Source: Curtobacterium pusillum
Lineage (GTDB): Bacteria; Actinomycetota; Actinomycetes; Actinomycetales; Microbacteriaceae
DNA: 64,000 nucleotides
Assembly (NCBI RefSeq): GCF_007680845.1
Contig: NZ_VEIY01000007.1
Span: forward strand, 143,892 to 207,891
Direction: 5' to 3'
The notes under the pieces are model-generated. The model was not told where the DNA came from. It searched no databases and saw nothing but the letters and a program-made list of their open reading frames with translations. Position numbers and translations under genes: made by a program. The stretch's first letter is position 1, and the number at the start of each line of letters is the position of its first letter. This document shows positions 10,239-22,804 of the stretch, one piece after another.

Positions 10239-11399
10239 GTGACCACGAACCACAACTACCTCGCCGTCATCAAGGTCGTCGGTGTCGGCGGCGGCGGCGT
10301 GAACGCCGTGAACCGCATGATCGAGCTCGGCCTCCGCGGCGTCGAGTTCATCGCCATCAACACCGACGCGCAGGCCCTGCTGCTCAGCGACGCCGACGTC
10401 AAGCTCGACGTCGGCCGCGAGATCACGCGCGGCCTCGGCGCCGGCGCAGACCCCGAGGTCGGCCGTCGTGCCGCCGAGGACCATGCCGAGGAGATCGAGG
10501 AAGCCCTCGCGGGCGCCGACATGGTCTTCGTCACCGCCGGTGAGGGCGGTGGCACCGGGACCGGTGGCGCGCCCGTCGTGGCCCGGATCGCGAAGTCGAT
10601 CGGTGCGCTCACGATCGGTGTGGTCACGAAGCCGTTCAGCTTCGAGGGCAAGCGTCGCCAGTCGCAGGCCGAGAACGGTGTCGCCGGCCTCAAGGACGAG
10701 GTCGACACGCTCATCGTCGTGCCGAACGACCGACTGCTCGAGATCTCCGACCGCGGCATCTCGATGGTCGAGGCCTTCGCGACCGCCGACCAGGTGCTCC
10801 TCGCCGGCGTGCAGGGCATCACCGACCTCATCACGACCCCGGGTCTCATCAACCTCGACTTCGCCGACGTCAAGAGCGTCATGCAGGGTGCCGGTTCGGC
10901 CCTCATGGGCATCGGGTCGTCCCGCGGGGCCGACCGTGCGATCAAGGCGGCGGAGCTCGCGGTCGCGTCGCCGCTCCTCGAGGCCTCGATCGACGGCGCG
11001 CACGGCGTGCTGCTCTCGATCCAGGGCGGGTCGAACCTCGGCATCTTCGAGATCAACGACGCCGCCCGCCTGGTGCAGGAGGCCGTCCACCCCGAGGCGA
11101 ACATCATCTTCGGTGCGGTCATCGACGACACCCTCGGCGACGAGGTCCGCGTGACCGTCATCGCCGCGGGCTTCGACGGTGGCGAGCCGACGTCGCAGCA
11201 GAAGGAGCGTCGCTCCAGCTGGGTCGACCCGGACGCCGGCGCGACGGTGCCGGTGGCGTCCTCCAGCGCGATCGAGGACTCCTCGTCGCACGCTCCCTCG
11301 TGGGCGTCGCAGGAGCACGAGGCGCCGGCGCAGCGCGCCGCCGACCCGGCCTTCGACGATGACGACGACGAGCTCGACGTCCCCGACTTCCTGAAGTAA
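10239..11399 (+). CDS. ftsZ: tubulin-like division GTPase FtsZ
   Basis: Polymerises into the Z ring that organises the divisome. The 386-residue product starts [20 protein letters not shown]. The GTP-binding tubulin signature [16 protein letters not shown] is near residue 103, the T7 synergy loop is [12 protein letters not shown], and the C-terminal partner-binding tail ends [11 protein letters not shown] after a polar linker. GTG 10239 is chosen because of the GGAGG site ten bases upstream and because FtsZ proteins start at this point. An in-frame upstream extension exists but reads through non-conserved sequence. FtsA is absent; SepF, encoded two genes downstream, probably anchors FtsZ to the membrane. 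Confidence 0.98.
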   Translation: MTTNHNYLAVIKVVGVGGGGVNAVNRMIELGLRGVEFIAINTDAQALLLSDADVKLDVGREITRGLGAGADPEVGRRAAEDHAEEIEEALAGADMVFVTAGEGGGTGTGGAPVVARIAKSIGALTIGVVTKPFSFEGKRRQSQAENGVAGLKDEVDTLIVVPNDRLLEISDRGISMVEAFATADQVLLAGVQGITDLITTPGLINLDFADVKSVMQGAGSALMGIGSSRGADRAIKAAELAVASPLLEASIDGAHGVLLSIQGGSNLGIFEINDAARLVQEAVHPEANIIFGAVIDDTLGDEVRVTVIAAGFDGGEPTSQQKERRSSWVDPDAGATVPVASSSAIEDSSSHAPSWASQEHEAPAQRAADPAFDDDDDELDVPDFLK

Positions 11400-11405
11400 G
11401 CAGCG

Positions 11406-12131
11406 TTGTCAGACGACCCGCGCCTCCAGACCGACCCGTCACCAGACGGCGGACTGGAGGCGCGTCTCGCGTCCGTCAGGTCCGGCATCTCCGACGCGGC
11501 GCGCGCCGCAGGGCGTCCGGCCGACGACCTGACGCTGGTGGTCGTCACGAAGTTCCACCCGGCGTCCCTCGTCCGCGAACTCGCCGCGCTCGGCGTCACC
11601 GACGTGGGGGAGAACCGCCACCAGGAGGCGCAGGCGAAGGCGGCGGAGCTCGCCGACCTGCCGCTGACCTGGCACTTCGTCGGCCAGCTGCAGTCGAAGA
11701 AGGCGCGGCAGGTGCGGCGCTACGCGCACGTGGTGCAGTCGCTCGACCGCGGGTCCGTCGTCGACGCGTTCGCCCCCACCGAGGCGGAGCCCGCACCGCG
11801 TGTGGTCGACGGGTTCGTGCAGGTCAACCTCACGGACGACCCCGGCCGCGGCGGCGTGCAGCCCGACGACGTCGAGGCGATGGTCGACCGTGTGCTGGCG
11901 ACCGGGACGATCCGGCTGCGCGGCGTGATGGCGGTCGCACCCCTCGACGAGGAACCCCGTGCGGCGTTCGCCCGGCTGCGGACGATCTCGGAGCGGGTGG
12001 TGGCGCTCGCCCCCGACGCCACGGACATCTCCGCCGGCATGAGCGGCGACTACGCCGAGGCCGTGCTGGAAGGCGCGACACACCTCCGGATCGGGACCGC
12101 AATCACGGGAAACCGGCCGGTCGCGCCCTAG
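11406..12131 (+). CDS. YggS/PROSC-type PLP homeostasis protein
   Basis: Single-domain PLP-binding protein with the alanine-racemase barrel fold. The family buffers pyridoxal phosphate and is not known to be a racemase. Its 241 residues show the PLP lysine in [20 protein letters not shown] (about residue 37), [28 protein letters not shown], and LRGVMAVAP, with [12 protein letters not shown] at the phosphate site. The position between ftsZ and sepF is usual in Gram-positive bacteria. The TTG at 11406 is the first start after the ftsZ stop; the N-terminal 20 residues are coded by a palindrome copy (11419-11464) and are not conserved. Confidence 0.93.
   Translation: MSDDPRLQTDPSPDGGLEARLASVRSGISDAARAAGRPADDLTLVVVTKFHPASLVRELAALGVTDVGENRHQEAQAKAAELADLPLTWHFVGQLQSKKARQVRRYAHVVQSLDRGSVVDAFAPTEAEPAPRVVDGFVQVNLTDDPGRGGVQPDDVEAMVDRVLATGTIRLRGVMAVAPLDEEPRAAFARLRTISERVVALAPDATDISAGMSGDYAEAVLEGATHLRIGTAITGNRPVAP
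11419..11464. repeat. palindromic element at the start of the yggS-like gene
   Basis: Inverted arms CGCGCCTCCAGACCG (11419-11433) and CGGACTGGAGGCGCG (11450-11464) differ at one position and enclose a 16-base loop. The arms are those of the intergenic palindrome family but in the reversed arrangement also seen in murF. The element codes for roughly residues 5-20 of the protein ([15 protein letters not shown]), before the conserved fold begins. Confidence 0.7.
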
Positions 12132-12174
12132 CCTCGTTGCAAGGGCACCCACGAGCACGACCTCCGGAGGAACC

Positions 12175-12750
12175 ATGGCCAACCCGCTCAAGAAGACGAT
12201 GGTCTACCTCGGCCTCGCCGACGAGGAACTCGAGTACGAGGACGAGCAGCCGCAGGAACCTGCGCGCCAGCAGGCTCCTCGTCAGCAGCCCGCACCGGCG
12301 CCGGCCCCCGCGGCCGCACCGGTCGCGCAGGAGGCCCCCGCGCCCGCCGCCGCCCCGGTGGCGACCGCGGTCCCGGAGACCAAGCACACCCACCAGCGCG
12401 GCGCCCAGGTCACCCCGCTCCGCCGCTCGCACACGACCGCACAGAAGGCAGCACCGGTCCAGGAAATGAACGAGATCCTCACCGTCCACCCGCGCGAGTA
12501 CAAGGACGCCCAGTCCATCGCCGAGAGCTTCCGCGACGGCATCCCCGTCATCATCAACCTCTCGCAGATGACCGAGGCCGACGCGCGCCGCATGATCGAC
12601 TTCGCGTCGGGGCTGTCCCTCGGGCTCTACGGCAAGATCGAGCGCGTCACGAACAAGGTCTTCCTCCTCTCGCCCGCCCACGTCGCGGTGAGCGGTGAGG
12701 CGCCTGAGGTAGAGTCCGACATCGAGGCGTCCTTCTTCGCCCAGTCCTGA
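12175..12750 (+). CDS. sepF: SepF membrane anchor of FtsZ
   Basis: In bacteria without FtsA, SepF binds FtsZ and tethers it to the membrane. The 191-residue product has a short amphipathic N-terminus ([18 protein letters not shown]), an acidic then Ala/Pro/Gln-rich linker (about 20-75), and the C-terminal SepF domain from about residue 98: [63 protein letters not shown]. The ATG at 12175 follows GGAGGAA. A TAGCCT box at 12129-12134 may be a promoter. Confidence 0.96.
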   Translation: MANPLKKTMVYLGLADEELEYEDEQPQEPARQQAPRQQPAPAPAPAAAPVAQEAPAPAAAPVATAVPETKHTHQRGAQVTPLRRSHTTAQKAAPVQEMNEILTVHPREYKDAQSIAESFRDGIPVIINLSQMTEADARRMIDFASGLSLGLYGKIERVTNKVFLLSPAHVAVSGEAPEVESDIEASFFAQS

Positions 12751-12821
12751 GTTCCTCAGGCCCACCAGCCCCGTGAGCGTCGTCACGTGACGAAGCGCAC
12801 CCGAGCCGAGCGAGCCCCATC

Positions 12822-13109
12822 GTGTCCGCGATCTTCACGATCCTGTACTTCCTCCTCCTGCTCTACTTCTTCGTGATGTGGGGGCGCTTCGCCCTCGACA
12901 TCGTGCAGGCGTACAACCGGTCCTGGCGTCCGCGCGGCGGGCTCCTCGTGGCCTCCGAGGTCGTGTACACCCTGACCGACCCGCCCATCCGGACCGTCCG
13001 CAAGGCGTTGCCGCCGCTGCGGATGGGGCCGGTGGCGCTCGACTTCGGCTGGACGATCGTCATGCTCGTCGTGATCATCGCGATGACGGTCGTCCGCTAC
13101 TTCATCTAG
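12822..13109 (+). CDS. YggT-family membrane protein
   Basis: A 95-residue protein with two hydrophobic segments (residues about 2-24 and 70-95) joined by a basic loop with the family pattern DPPIRTVRKALPPLRMGPVALDFGW. YggT proteins commonly sit between sepF and divIVA in actinobacteria and are tied to division and growth, without a settled biochemical role. The start is GTG 12822; no strong ribosome site is visible. Confidence 0.88.
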   Translation: MSAIFTILYFLLLLYFFVMWGRFALDIVQAYNRSWRPRGGLLVASEVVYTLTDPPIRTVRKALPPLRMGPVALDFGWTIVMLVVIIAMTVVRYFI

Positions 13110-13304
13110 TCCGATCCGCGCCGGTCATCCGGCGCGACACGCGCCACGCCCACGAGGTGGGCACGGTTCCCAGCCGCTGTCGGTGTACGGTGGTCGGGAT
13201 CGATGCTCGCTCCGGCGCGGCATCCGCACCGCACGACCCGACTGGTACATTCGGTCGGACCGAAGCGGTTCCACACGTTCAGCAGTTCTATTGAGGTGAC
13301 GGCA
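13110..13304 (+). promoter_or_regulatory. divIVA promoter region
   Basis: This 195-base gap separates the yggT-like gene from divIVA. It contains the extended -10 candidate TGGTACATT (13243-13251), which would start transcription near 13258 and give a 5' leader of about 47 bases. No open frame with coding character lies in it. Confidence 0.45.
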
Positions 13305-13991
13305 ATGGCTTTGACGCCGGAAGACGTAGTCAACAAGCGGTTCCAGCCGACGAAGTTCCGCGAGGGCTACGACCAGGACGAGGTCGACGACTTCCTCGAC
13401 GAGGTCGTGGTCGAGCTGCGTCGCCTGACCGCGGAGAACGACGAGCTCCGTCAGCGCCTGCAGGCCGCGGAGTCCGCTCCGAAGCCGGCCCAGGCCGAGC
13501 AGCCCGCCCCGACCCCCGAGCCCGAGCCGGAGCCCGCCCCCGTGGCCGCCGCTCCGGAGCCGGCTCCGGTCGCCGCCGCCGCGCCCGCCGCGTCGACGGT
13601 CCCCGCGGACGAGGACACCGAGGGCACCACGAACCTCCTCACGCTCGCACGTCGTCTCCACGAGGAGCACGTCCGTGAGGGCATCGAGAAGCGCGACGCG
13701 CTCATCGCCGAGGGCACCGCGCAGGCCGCGCGTCTCGTCTCCGAGGCCGAGGCCAAGCAGCGCCAGATCATCGCCGACACCGAGAACACGAACCGTCAGC
13801 GTGTCGCCGTGCTCGAGCAGGAGCAGCGTCAGCTCGAGGGCAAGATCGACGAGCTCCGGACCTTCGAGCGCGACTACCGTGCGCAGCTCAAGAGCTACAT
13901 CCAGGGGCAGCTCGCCGAGCTGGACGGCTCGGGCACCGAGCAGTCCGGTCTCACCCCCGCGCCGGCGTCGGCGCAGGGCTTCGGCAACTGA
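13305..13991 (+). CDS. wag31: DivIVA/Wag31 polar growth scaffold
   Basis: Coiled-coil protein that binds curved membrane and organises polar or septal wall growth in actinobacteria. The 228-residue product starts MALTPEDVVNKRFQPTKFRE, followed by GYDQDEVDDFLDEVVVELRR and a first coiled coil. A Pro/Glu/Ala-rich linker (about 62-105) leads to a second long coiled coil (LARRLHEEHVREGIEKRDAL to RTFERDYRAQLKSYIQGQL). The ATG at 13305 has a GAGGTGA site about six bases upstream and starts the conserved DivIVA N-terminus. A likely extended -10 box, TGGTACATT, lies at 13243-13251. Confidence 0.95.
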   Translation: MALTPEDVVNKRFQPTKFREGYDQDEVDDFLDEVVVELRRLTAENDELRQRLQAAESAPKPAQAEQPAPTPEPEPEPAPVAAAPEPAPVAAAAPAASTVPADEDTEGTTNLLTLARRLHEEHVREGIEKRDALIAEGTAQAARLVSEAEAKQRQIIADTENTNRQRVAVLEQEQRQLEGKIDELRTFERDYRAQLKSYIQGQLAELDGSGTEQSGLTPAPASAQGFGN

Positions 13992-13993
13992 CG

Positions 13994-14668
13994 TTGTCCC
14001 GACCAGCACCACGAGCGAAGGTCAGTGTCCGCGCGATCGCGGCACTGGCCTTCGCCGCTGTCGTCGTGGTGGCGCTCGACCAGGGCGTGAAGGCGCTCGT
14101 CGTCGCCAACCTGCCCTACGGCACGGTCGTCCCGGTCCTCGGCAACGCCCTGCAGCTGCTCTACGTGCGGAACCCCGGCGCGGCGTTCTCGTTCGCGGTC
14201 AACATGACGTGGGTGTTCTCGATCGTCTCGACCGCCGTCGTCGTCGCGATCATCGTGTTCGCCCGGCGGATCCGCTCGATGTGGTGGGCGCTCGTGCTCG
14301 GCATGCTCCTCGGGGGCGCGCTCGGCAACCTGCTCGACCGGCTCTTCCGTGAGCCCGGCTTCGGTCGCGGGCACGTGGTGGACTTCATCTCGACGCCGTG
14401 GATGATGCCGGCGATCTACAACATCGCCGACTCGTTCATCTGCATCAGCATGGTGGTCTTCGTGCTGCTCGTGATCCTCGGGGTGAACCTCGACGGGTCG
14501 CGGGCGCTGTCCGCGAAGCAGCAGCGGGCGGCGGACGCAGCGGCGACCACGACGGCGACAGACGGGCGCCCTGCGGACGCCCCCCGCGCCTCCAGTCAGG
14601 TCGCAGTGACCGACGACCCGCGTGCTCCGCGCGACTCCCGCGACGCCCTCGGGCACGACGCGACGTGA
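13994..14668 (+). CDS. lspA: lipoprotein signal peptidase (signal peptidase II)
   Basis: Aspartyl membrane protease that cleaves the signal peptide of prolipoproteins after lipidation. The 224-residue product has four membrane segments. The family boxes are [34 protein letters not shown] (first catalytic Asp) and FPYW-like [12 protein letters not shown] (second catalytic Asp). The start is TTG 13994, two bases after the divIVA stop. A polar C-terminal tail of about 45 residues follows the last segment and contains a half copy of the dispersed palindrome (14584-14597). Confidence 0.94.
   Translation: MSRPAPRAKVSVRAIAALAFAAVVVVALDQGVKALVVANLPYGTVVPVLGNALQLLYVRNPGAAFSFAVNMTWVFSIVSTAVVVAIIVFARRIRSMWWALVLGMLLGGALGNLLDRLFREPGFGRGHVVDFISTPWMMPAIYNIADSFICISMVVFVLLVILGVNLDGSRALSAKQQRAADAAATTTATDGRPADAPRASSQVAVTDDPRAPRDSRDALGHDAT
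14584..14597. repeat. half copy of the dispersed palindrome in lspA
   Basis: CCGCGCCTCCAGTC at 14584-14597 matches the first 14 bases of the right arm of the intergenic palindromes. It encodes part of the non-conserved cytoplasmic tail of LspA (APRASSQV). There is no partner arm close by, so this could be a decayed copy or a chance match. Confidence 0.4.
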
Positions 14669-15588
14669 CCGAGAGTCGTTCGCTGCCCGTCCCGGACGGG
14701 CTCGCCGGTGAGCGGGTCGACGCCGCCATCGCGAAGCTCCTCGGGTTCAGCCGCTCCTTCGCGGCCGACGTCGTCGCCGCCGGCGGGGTCCGTGTCGACG
14801 GCGCCGTCGTCGACAAGTCCGACCGGTTGCACGCCGACTCCTGGCTCGAGGTCGAGTGGACCCCGAAGGAAGCGCCGCGGATCATCCCGGTCGAGGTCCC
14901 CGGCATGACGGTCGTGCACGACGACGAGGACATCGTCGTCGTCGACAAGCCGATCGGCGTCGCGGCGCACCCGTCACCCGGCTGGGACGGTCCGACCGTG
15001 CCCGGTGGGCTGGCCGCGGCCGGCTTCACCATCGCGACCTCCGGTGCCGCCGAGCGCGCGGGCATCGTGCACCGGCTCGACGTCGGCACCTCGGGGCTGA
15101 TGGTCGTCGCCAAGACCGAGCTGGCCTACACCCACCTCAAGCGTGCGTTCAAGGAGCGCACGGTCGAGAAGGTCTACCACGCCCTCGCGCAGGGCCACCC
15201 GGACCCCACGTCCGGCACGATCGACGCACCGATCGGGCGGCACCCGTCGAGCGACTGGAAGTTCGCCGTCACGGCCGACGGCAAGCCGAGCGTGACGCAC
15301 TACGCCACGCTCGAGGCGTTCCGGTCGGCGACGCTGCTCGAGGTGCACCTCGAGACCGGGCGGACGCACCAGATCCGGGTGCACATGGCGGCGACCCGGC
15401 ACCCCCTCGTCGGGGACACGATGTACGGAGCCGATCCGGTGCTGGCAGAGGAGCTCGGGCTCACGCGGCAGTGGCTCGACGCGGTGCGGCTCGGGTTCGA
15501 GCACCCGCGGTCCGGGCAGTGGGTGGAGTACGAGGCCCCGTACCCGGCCGACCTGCAGCTGGCGCTGGAGCGGATCCGCGCCGCGTAG
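14665..15588 (+). CDS. rluD: RluD-family 23S rRNA pseudouridine synthase
   Basis: Converts uridines in 23S rRNA to pseudouridine. Its 307 residues comprise an N-terminal S4 RNA-binding domain ([20 protein letters not shown]) and the synthase domain, with the catalytic Asp in [20 protein letters not shown] (about residue 135), then [14 protein letters not shown] and [12 protein letters not shown]. The GTG at 14665 overlaps the lspA stop; this lspA-rluD pair is common in Gram-positive genomes. Which uridine is modified cannot be told from sequence alone. No gene follows on this strand before the repeat array. Confidence 0.93.
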   Translation: MTESRSLPVPDGLAGERVDAAIAKLLGFSRSFAADVVAAGGVRVDGAVVDKSDRLHADSWLEVEWTPKEAPRIIPVEVPGMTVVHDDEDIVVVDKPIGVAAHPSPGWDGPTVPGGLAAAGFTIATSGAAERAGIVHRLDVGTSGLMVVAKTELAYTHLKRAFKERTVEKVYHALAQGHPDPTSGTIDAPIGRHPSSDWKFAVTADGKPSVTHYATLEAFRSATLLEVHLETGRTHQIRVHMAATRHPLVGDTMYGADPVLAEELGLTRQWLDAVRLGFEHPRSGQWVEYEAPYPADLQLALERIRAA

Positions 15589-15599
15589 GGCGCGGGCGG

Positions 15600-16165
15600 G
15601 CCCGCGCCCGCCGAGCGGGCACTTTCCGTCCCGCTCGCCGCGCGCCGGCGGCGCTTCGCGCCCGCTCGGCGCGCCGCGCGCGGCGCGTCCCGCCCGCTCG
15701 CCGCCCGGCGGCCCGGCTGCGCCGGCGCGGCCGGCCGCCGCCCGCTCCGCGCGAGCGGGCACTTTCCGTCCCGCTCGCCGCGCGCGAGCGGCGCTTCGCG
15801 CCCGCTCGGTGACGCGCGTGCGGCGCGTCCCGCCCGCTCGCGGCGCGGCCGCGCCGGCGGCGGTGGCCGCCGCTTGCTCTGCGCGAGCGGGCACTTTCCG
15901 TCCCAGTCGGGGCGAGCGGGCGGCATGTTGCGCCCGCTCGGCGACGCGCGTGTGGCGTGTCCCGCCCGCTCGGCGACGCGCGTGCGGCGTGTTACGCCCG
16001 CTCGCGGGGCGGCCGCGCCGGCGGCGTGGCCGCCGCCCGTGCCGCGCGAGCGGGCACTTTGTGGCCCGGTCGGGGTGTGCGGGCGGCACGTTCCGCCCGC
16101 TCGGCGGTGGGCGTGCGGCGTGTTGCGCCCGCTCGCGGGGCGGGCGGGGCGGGCGGGGCGGGCGG
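15600..16165. repeat. GC-rich tandem repeat array, island 1
   Basis: This 646-base gene-free stretch (15589-16234) holds four degenerate units beginning CGAGCGGGCACTTT at 15612, 15752, 15884 and 16047, spaced 140, 132 and 163 bases. Each opens with a small hairpin (CGAGCGGG ... CCCGCTCG around an ACTTTCCGT loop). Then come copies of CGCCCGCTCGGCGACGCGCG and a GC-only block. Several frames stay open through it, but the translations are Arg/Ala/Pro-rich and follow base composition, so they are not called genes. A related array lies at 46880-47345. Confidence 0.85.
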
Positions 16166-16168
16166 GGG

Positions 16169-16212
16169 CGGACGGGAGGCGCGGGGCGGGGGTGACCCGC
16201 GCCTCCCGTCCG
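16169..16212. repeat. dispersed palindrome, likely terminator between rluD and the MFS gene
   Basis: Perfect 17-base arms at 16169-16185 and 16196-16212 enclose a 10-base loop. The arm contains the family core GACGGGAGGCGCGG. It lies between the repeat array and the 3' end of the minus-strand MFS gene, where a bidirectional terminator would be expected. There is no clear T-run, as is usual in high-GC actinobacteria. Confidence 0.75.
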
Positions 16213-16234
16213 ACAAGGGGTGGCGCAGGACGCG

Positions 16235-17647
16235 TCAGGACCTGGCCGAGGCGGGCTGCTGCGCAGGCGCGGCCGGCGCGGCCGGCGCGGCGGGCTGGCG
16301 ACCCGGCAGGAGGACGGCCATCGCGGTGGCGAACGCCGTCACACCGATCGCCCACCAGAACGCCTGCTGGAACGCCCCCGCGACGTCGCCGCCGGCGGCA
16401 GCTCCGGCCAGGACGACCGCGAGCACGGCGGTCCCGAACGCGCCGCCGAGCTGCTGTGCCAGGCGGGTGATCGTGCTGGCGTGGGGCATCTCCGGCCGTG
16501 CGAGTCCGACGAACCCGACGGCCATGATCGGGATCATCACCGCGCCGAGTCCGATGCCGCGCACCACGAGGACGAGTCCGATCCACCACGGGCTCGTGGA
16601 GCCGTCGGCGAAGGCGAAGGGGATCGTCGCGAGCAGCACGATGGCGAACCCGACGATCGCGACCGTGCGGGCTCCGATCCGATCGGTGAGGCGGCCGGCG
16701 AGCGAGCGGCTGAGCAGTGAGCCGACGCCCTGCGGGATGAGGAGGAGCCCGGCGCCGAGTGCGTCGGCGCCGCGGAGCTCCTGGAACGACAGGGGGAGGA
16801 GGAGCATGCCGCCGTAGAGCGCGGCACCCATCAGGAACATCAGGGTCGCCGCAGCCGCGAGCGGGCGGTGGCGGAGTAGTGCCAGGTCCACGAGGGCCGA
16901 CTCCCGGCGACGGGTCGCCCAGAGGACGAACGCGGCGAGGAGCACGACGCCGGCACCGAGCGGACCCCAGACGTCGAAGCGTGCGAACCCGTCGGCCCGA
17001 CTGGCGTTGCTGAGGCCGTACAGGACACCGACCACGGCGGGGGAGAGCAGCACGAGCCCCACCGTGTCGAGTCGCGCCTTGCCGGTGGGGCCGTCCGTGG
17101 GGATGAACCGCCACGCGAGGACGAGTCCGACGGCCGCGAACGGGACGTTCACCCAGAACAGCCACGGCCAGCTGCCGGCGCCGAGGATCAGGCCGCCGAT
17201 GACCGGACCGAGGATCGGGCCGAGCGCGGTCGGCAGCGACACGACGGACATGAGCTTGCCGACGCTCCTGCCACCCGCAGCCTGCATGAGCAGCGTGGTG
17301 AGCAGCGGCATCATGGCGCCGGCGCCGATCCCCTGGACGACCCGGAACACGATGAGGCTCGAGACGTCCCAGGCCAGCGAACACAGGATGCTGCCGACCA
17401 GGAACACGACGAGCGACGCCATCCAGAGGCGTCTCCCACCGACCCGGTTCTGCAGCCAGCCGACGAGCGGCACGGTGACGCCCATCGCGAGCAGGTAGCT
17501 CGTGCTCACCCACTGGATGGTGTCGACGCTCGCTCCGAGGTCACGGCTCAGGGTGTGGAGGGCGACGCTGACGATGGTCGAGTCGAACAGCGGGGCCATC
17601 GCGCCGACGACGAGGGCGATGGCGAGCCGGGAGAGGTTCCGGTCCAT
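16235..17647 (-). CDS. DHA2-type MFS drug exporter
   Basis: Predicted proton-coupled multidrug exporter with 470 residues and up to 14 hydrophobic segments. The DHA2 pattern is clear: APLFDSTIVSVALHTLSRDL, TSYLLAMGVTVPLVGWLQNR near the motif A region, VGGRRLWMASLVVFLVGS, FRVVQGIGAGAMMPLLTTLL, and motif C-like SLPTALGPILGPVIGG. The substrate is unknown. The gene is divergent from a TetR regulator with a 68-base shared control region, the standard arrangement for an inducible efflux pump. Confidence 0.9.
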   Translation of the reverse strand: MDRNLSRLAIALVVGAMAPLFDSTIVSVALHTLSRDLGASVDTIQWVSTSYLLAMGVTVPLVGWLQNRVGGRRLWMASLVVFLVGSILCSLAWDVSSLIVFRVVQGIGAGAMMPLLTTLLMQAAGGRSVGKLMSVVSLPTALGPILGPVIGGLILGAGSWPWLFWVNVPFAAVGLVLAWRFIPTDGPTGKARLDTVGLVLLSPAVVGVLYGLSNASRADGFARFDVWGPLGAGVVLLAAFVLWATRRRESALVDLALLRHRPLAAAATLMFLMGAALYGGMLLLPLSFQELRGADALGAGLLLIPQGVGSLLSRSLAGRLTDRIGARTVAIVGFAIVLLATIPFAFADGSTSPWWIGLVLVVRGIGLGAVMIPIMAVGFVGLARPEMPHASTITRLAQQLGGAFGTAVLAVVLAGAAAGGDVAGAFQQAFWWAIGVTAFATAMAVLLPGRQPAAPAAPAAPAQQPASARS

Positions 17648-17668
17648 GGTGCTCCTTGGATACTCTGT

Positions 17669-17712
17669 CGTTTCTTAATGAGCACGACGCTAGCCCCCGC
17701 TGTTAAGATACG
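17669..17712. promoter_or_regulatory. candidate TetR operator and divergent promoter
   Basis: Inverted arms CGTTTCTTAA (17669-17678) and TTAAGATACG (17703-17712) match at nine of ten positions. The right arm contains TAAGAT (17704-17709), which lies six bases before the GTG start of the tetR gene and looks like its -10 box. A regulator bound here would block its own leaderless transcript and probably also the exporter promoter on the other strand. Confidence 0.6.
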
Positions 17713-17715
17713 CAA

Positions 17716-18294
17716 GTGGATCTTGTGAAGACGCGCCGCCGCGGGGCGGAACTCGAGGAGGCGCTGCTCGACGCCGCCTGGACGGAGCTCCAAGCGGTGG
17801 GGTACGCCGCGCTGACGTTCGACGGCGTGGCCGCACGGGCCGGCACGTCGAAGCCCGTCCTCTACCGGCGCTGGCCGGGGAAGGTGGACCTCGTGCTCGC
17901 GGCGCTGCAGCACGGCGGCCTGTTCTCACGGCGGGAGCTGGTCGACACCGGGTCGCTCCGCGGGGACGTGCTCCGGGCGCTCCGGGACTTCAACGCGTAC
18001 CGCTCGGGCTTCATGGCGGCGATCAGCGTCTACATGGCGAGCATCAACGTCGAGACGGGCCTGTCGCCGGCCGACCTCCGCGAACGGCTGCTCGGCGGCC
18101 GGTCGACCATCGGCCGGGTGATGCTCGAACGGGCGGCCGCGCGCGGGGAGATCCCGGCACGGGACTGGCCCGACGGGATCGCGTCGCTGCCGTCCGACCT
18201 GGTCCGGCACGACCTCGTGATGTCGCTGAAGCCCCTGCCCGACCGTCGGATCGTCGAGATCGTCGACGACATCTGGCTCCCGCTGGTCAGTTGA
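17716..18294 (+). CDS. TetR-family repressor of the adjacent exporter
   Basis: A 192-residue transcription factor. The helix-turn-helix occupies about residues 10-60: ELEEALLDAAWTELQAVGY, TFDGVAARAGTSKPVLYRRW, then PGKVDLVLAALQHG. The ligand domain is divergent, as is usual in the family. The GTG at 17716 is preceded by TAAGAT with a six-base gap and no ribosome site, so the transcript is probably leaderless. The divergent layout suggests it represses the MFS gene and itself. Confidence 0.88.
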   Translation: MDLVKTRRRGAELEEALLDAAWTELQAVGYAALTFDGVAARAGTSKPVLYRRWPGKVDLVLAALQHGGLFSRRELVDTGSLRGDVLRALRDFNAYRSGFMAAISVYMASINVETGLSPADLRERLLGGRSTIGRVMLERAAARGEIPARDWPDGIASLPSDLVRHDLVMSLKPLPDRRIVEIVDDIWLPLVS

Positions 18295-18395
18295 CCGGAG
18301 TGCACGACGACGGCGCGCCGGACGCGCCCGGGAATGTGGGCGGTCGAGGTTAGGCTGTCAACGCCCCGCAGCAGCTCCTTCGAACCGGAGGTTCC

Positions 18396-21929
<3,534 letters not shown>

Positions 21930-21937
21930 GGGCGCGG

Positions 21938-22804
21938 GTGGCCGTCGGCGCTCCGGGCCCGGAGGTCCTGGCCGCGTTCGGCGTGCCCGGCGAGCCGCTC
22001 GAACGGCTCGCCGGCGGACGTGGTCTGACCTGGCGGGCCGGGGCCGTGGTGCTGCGGCCGCACGACGGCGCGGCGGTGACGGACTGGCGGGCCGAGGTCC
22101 TCGCGACGCTCGACCACAGCGCGGCGTTCCGGACGCCGCGCCCGGTCGCGGCCCGGGCCCGCGGCACATTCGCCGTGGACGCGGGCGTGCGCACGCCCGG
22201 CAGGAGCTGGCGCGTGGGGGAGTGGGAAGCGTGGGAGTGGCTCCCCGGGCGGGCCGACGAGACCCGTGTCGACGAGGTCATCCGCGCCGGCCAGGCCTTC
22301 CACCAGGCCATCGCCCACCTCGACCGACCGGCGTTCCTCGCCTCGAGGGACGGTACGACCGACGACCACGCCGCGAACGCGGTCGCCGCTGGGAACGCCT
22401 GGGACCGCGCCGACCGGATGGCCTGGGGCGAGGAGCCCCTCCTGCCCGGCCCGGCCCTCGACCGCCTCGGGACGGCGTTCCGCCCCGTGCACGCACCGTC
22501 GCAGCTCGTCCATGGCGACCTGCTCGGCAACGTCCTCTTCGCCGACGGTCACCCGCCCGCCGTCATCGACTGGCCGCCGTACTGGCGCCCGGCGGGCCTC
22601 GGCGCGGCGATCGCGGCCGTCGACGCCGTCTGCTGGCACGGCATCCCGCTCGCTCGGCTCGACGCGCTCGGCCACGGGATCCCGGAATGGGGTCAGCTCC
22701 TCGTCCGCGCCCTCACGTTCCGCATCGCCACGCTGCACCTGCTCGGCGTCTGGGACGCCGACGCAGCAGCGCAGCACCGGCCCGTCGTCGACGCGCTGGT
22801 CTGA
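21938..22804 (+). CDS. actinobacterial APH-kinase-like protein
   Basis: A 288-residue protein with faint aminoglycoside-phosphotransferase/choline-kinase features, notably LVHGDLLGNVLFADGHPPAVIDWPPYWRP (Brenner-type HGD near residue 192 and a metal-binding IDW about 17 residues later). The N-terminal LERLAGGRGLTWRAGAVVLR resembles the actinobacterial family TIGR02569, which is a recollection, not a search result. The canonical catalytic HxDxxxxN is present as HGDLLGNV, so activity is possible. The GTG at 21938 lies nine bases after dnaE, suggesting co-transcription. The substrate is unknown. Confidence 0.75.
   Translation: MAVGAPGPEVLAAFGVPGEPLERLAGGRGLTWRAGAVVLRPHDGAAVTDWRAEVLATLDHSAAFRTPRPVAARARGTFAVDAGVRTPGRSWRVGEWEAWEWLPGRADETRVDEVIRAGQAFHQAIAHLDRPAFLASRDGTTDDHAANAVAAGNAWDRADRMAWGEEPLLPGPALDRLGTAFRPVHAPSQLVHGDLLGNVLFADGHPPAVIDWPPYWRPAGLGAAIAAVDAVCWHGIPLARLDALGHGIPEWGQLLVRALTFRIATLHLLGVWDADAAAQHRPVVDALV

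Noticed and set aside
15600..16165. A CRISPR array
   Set aside because: Units are 130-165 bases, degenerate and without unique spacers, and no cas gene is in the window.
15809..16470. Open frames of 128-198 codons on the + strand through repeat island 1
   Set aside because: They are Arg/Ala/Pro-rich with no motif, several overlap in different frames, and they run into the opposite strand of the MFS gene. GC composition alone removes stop codons here.
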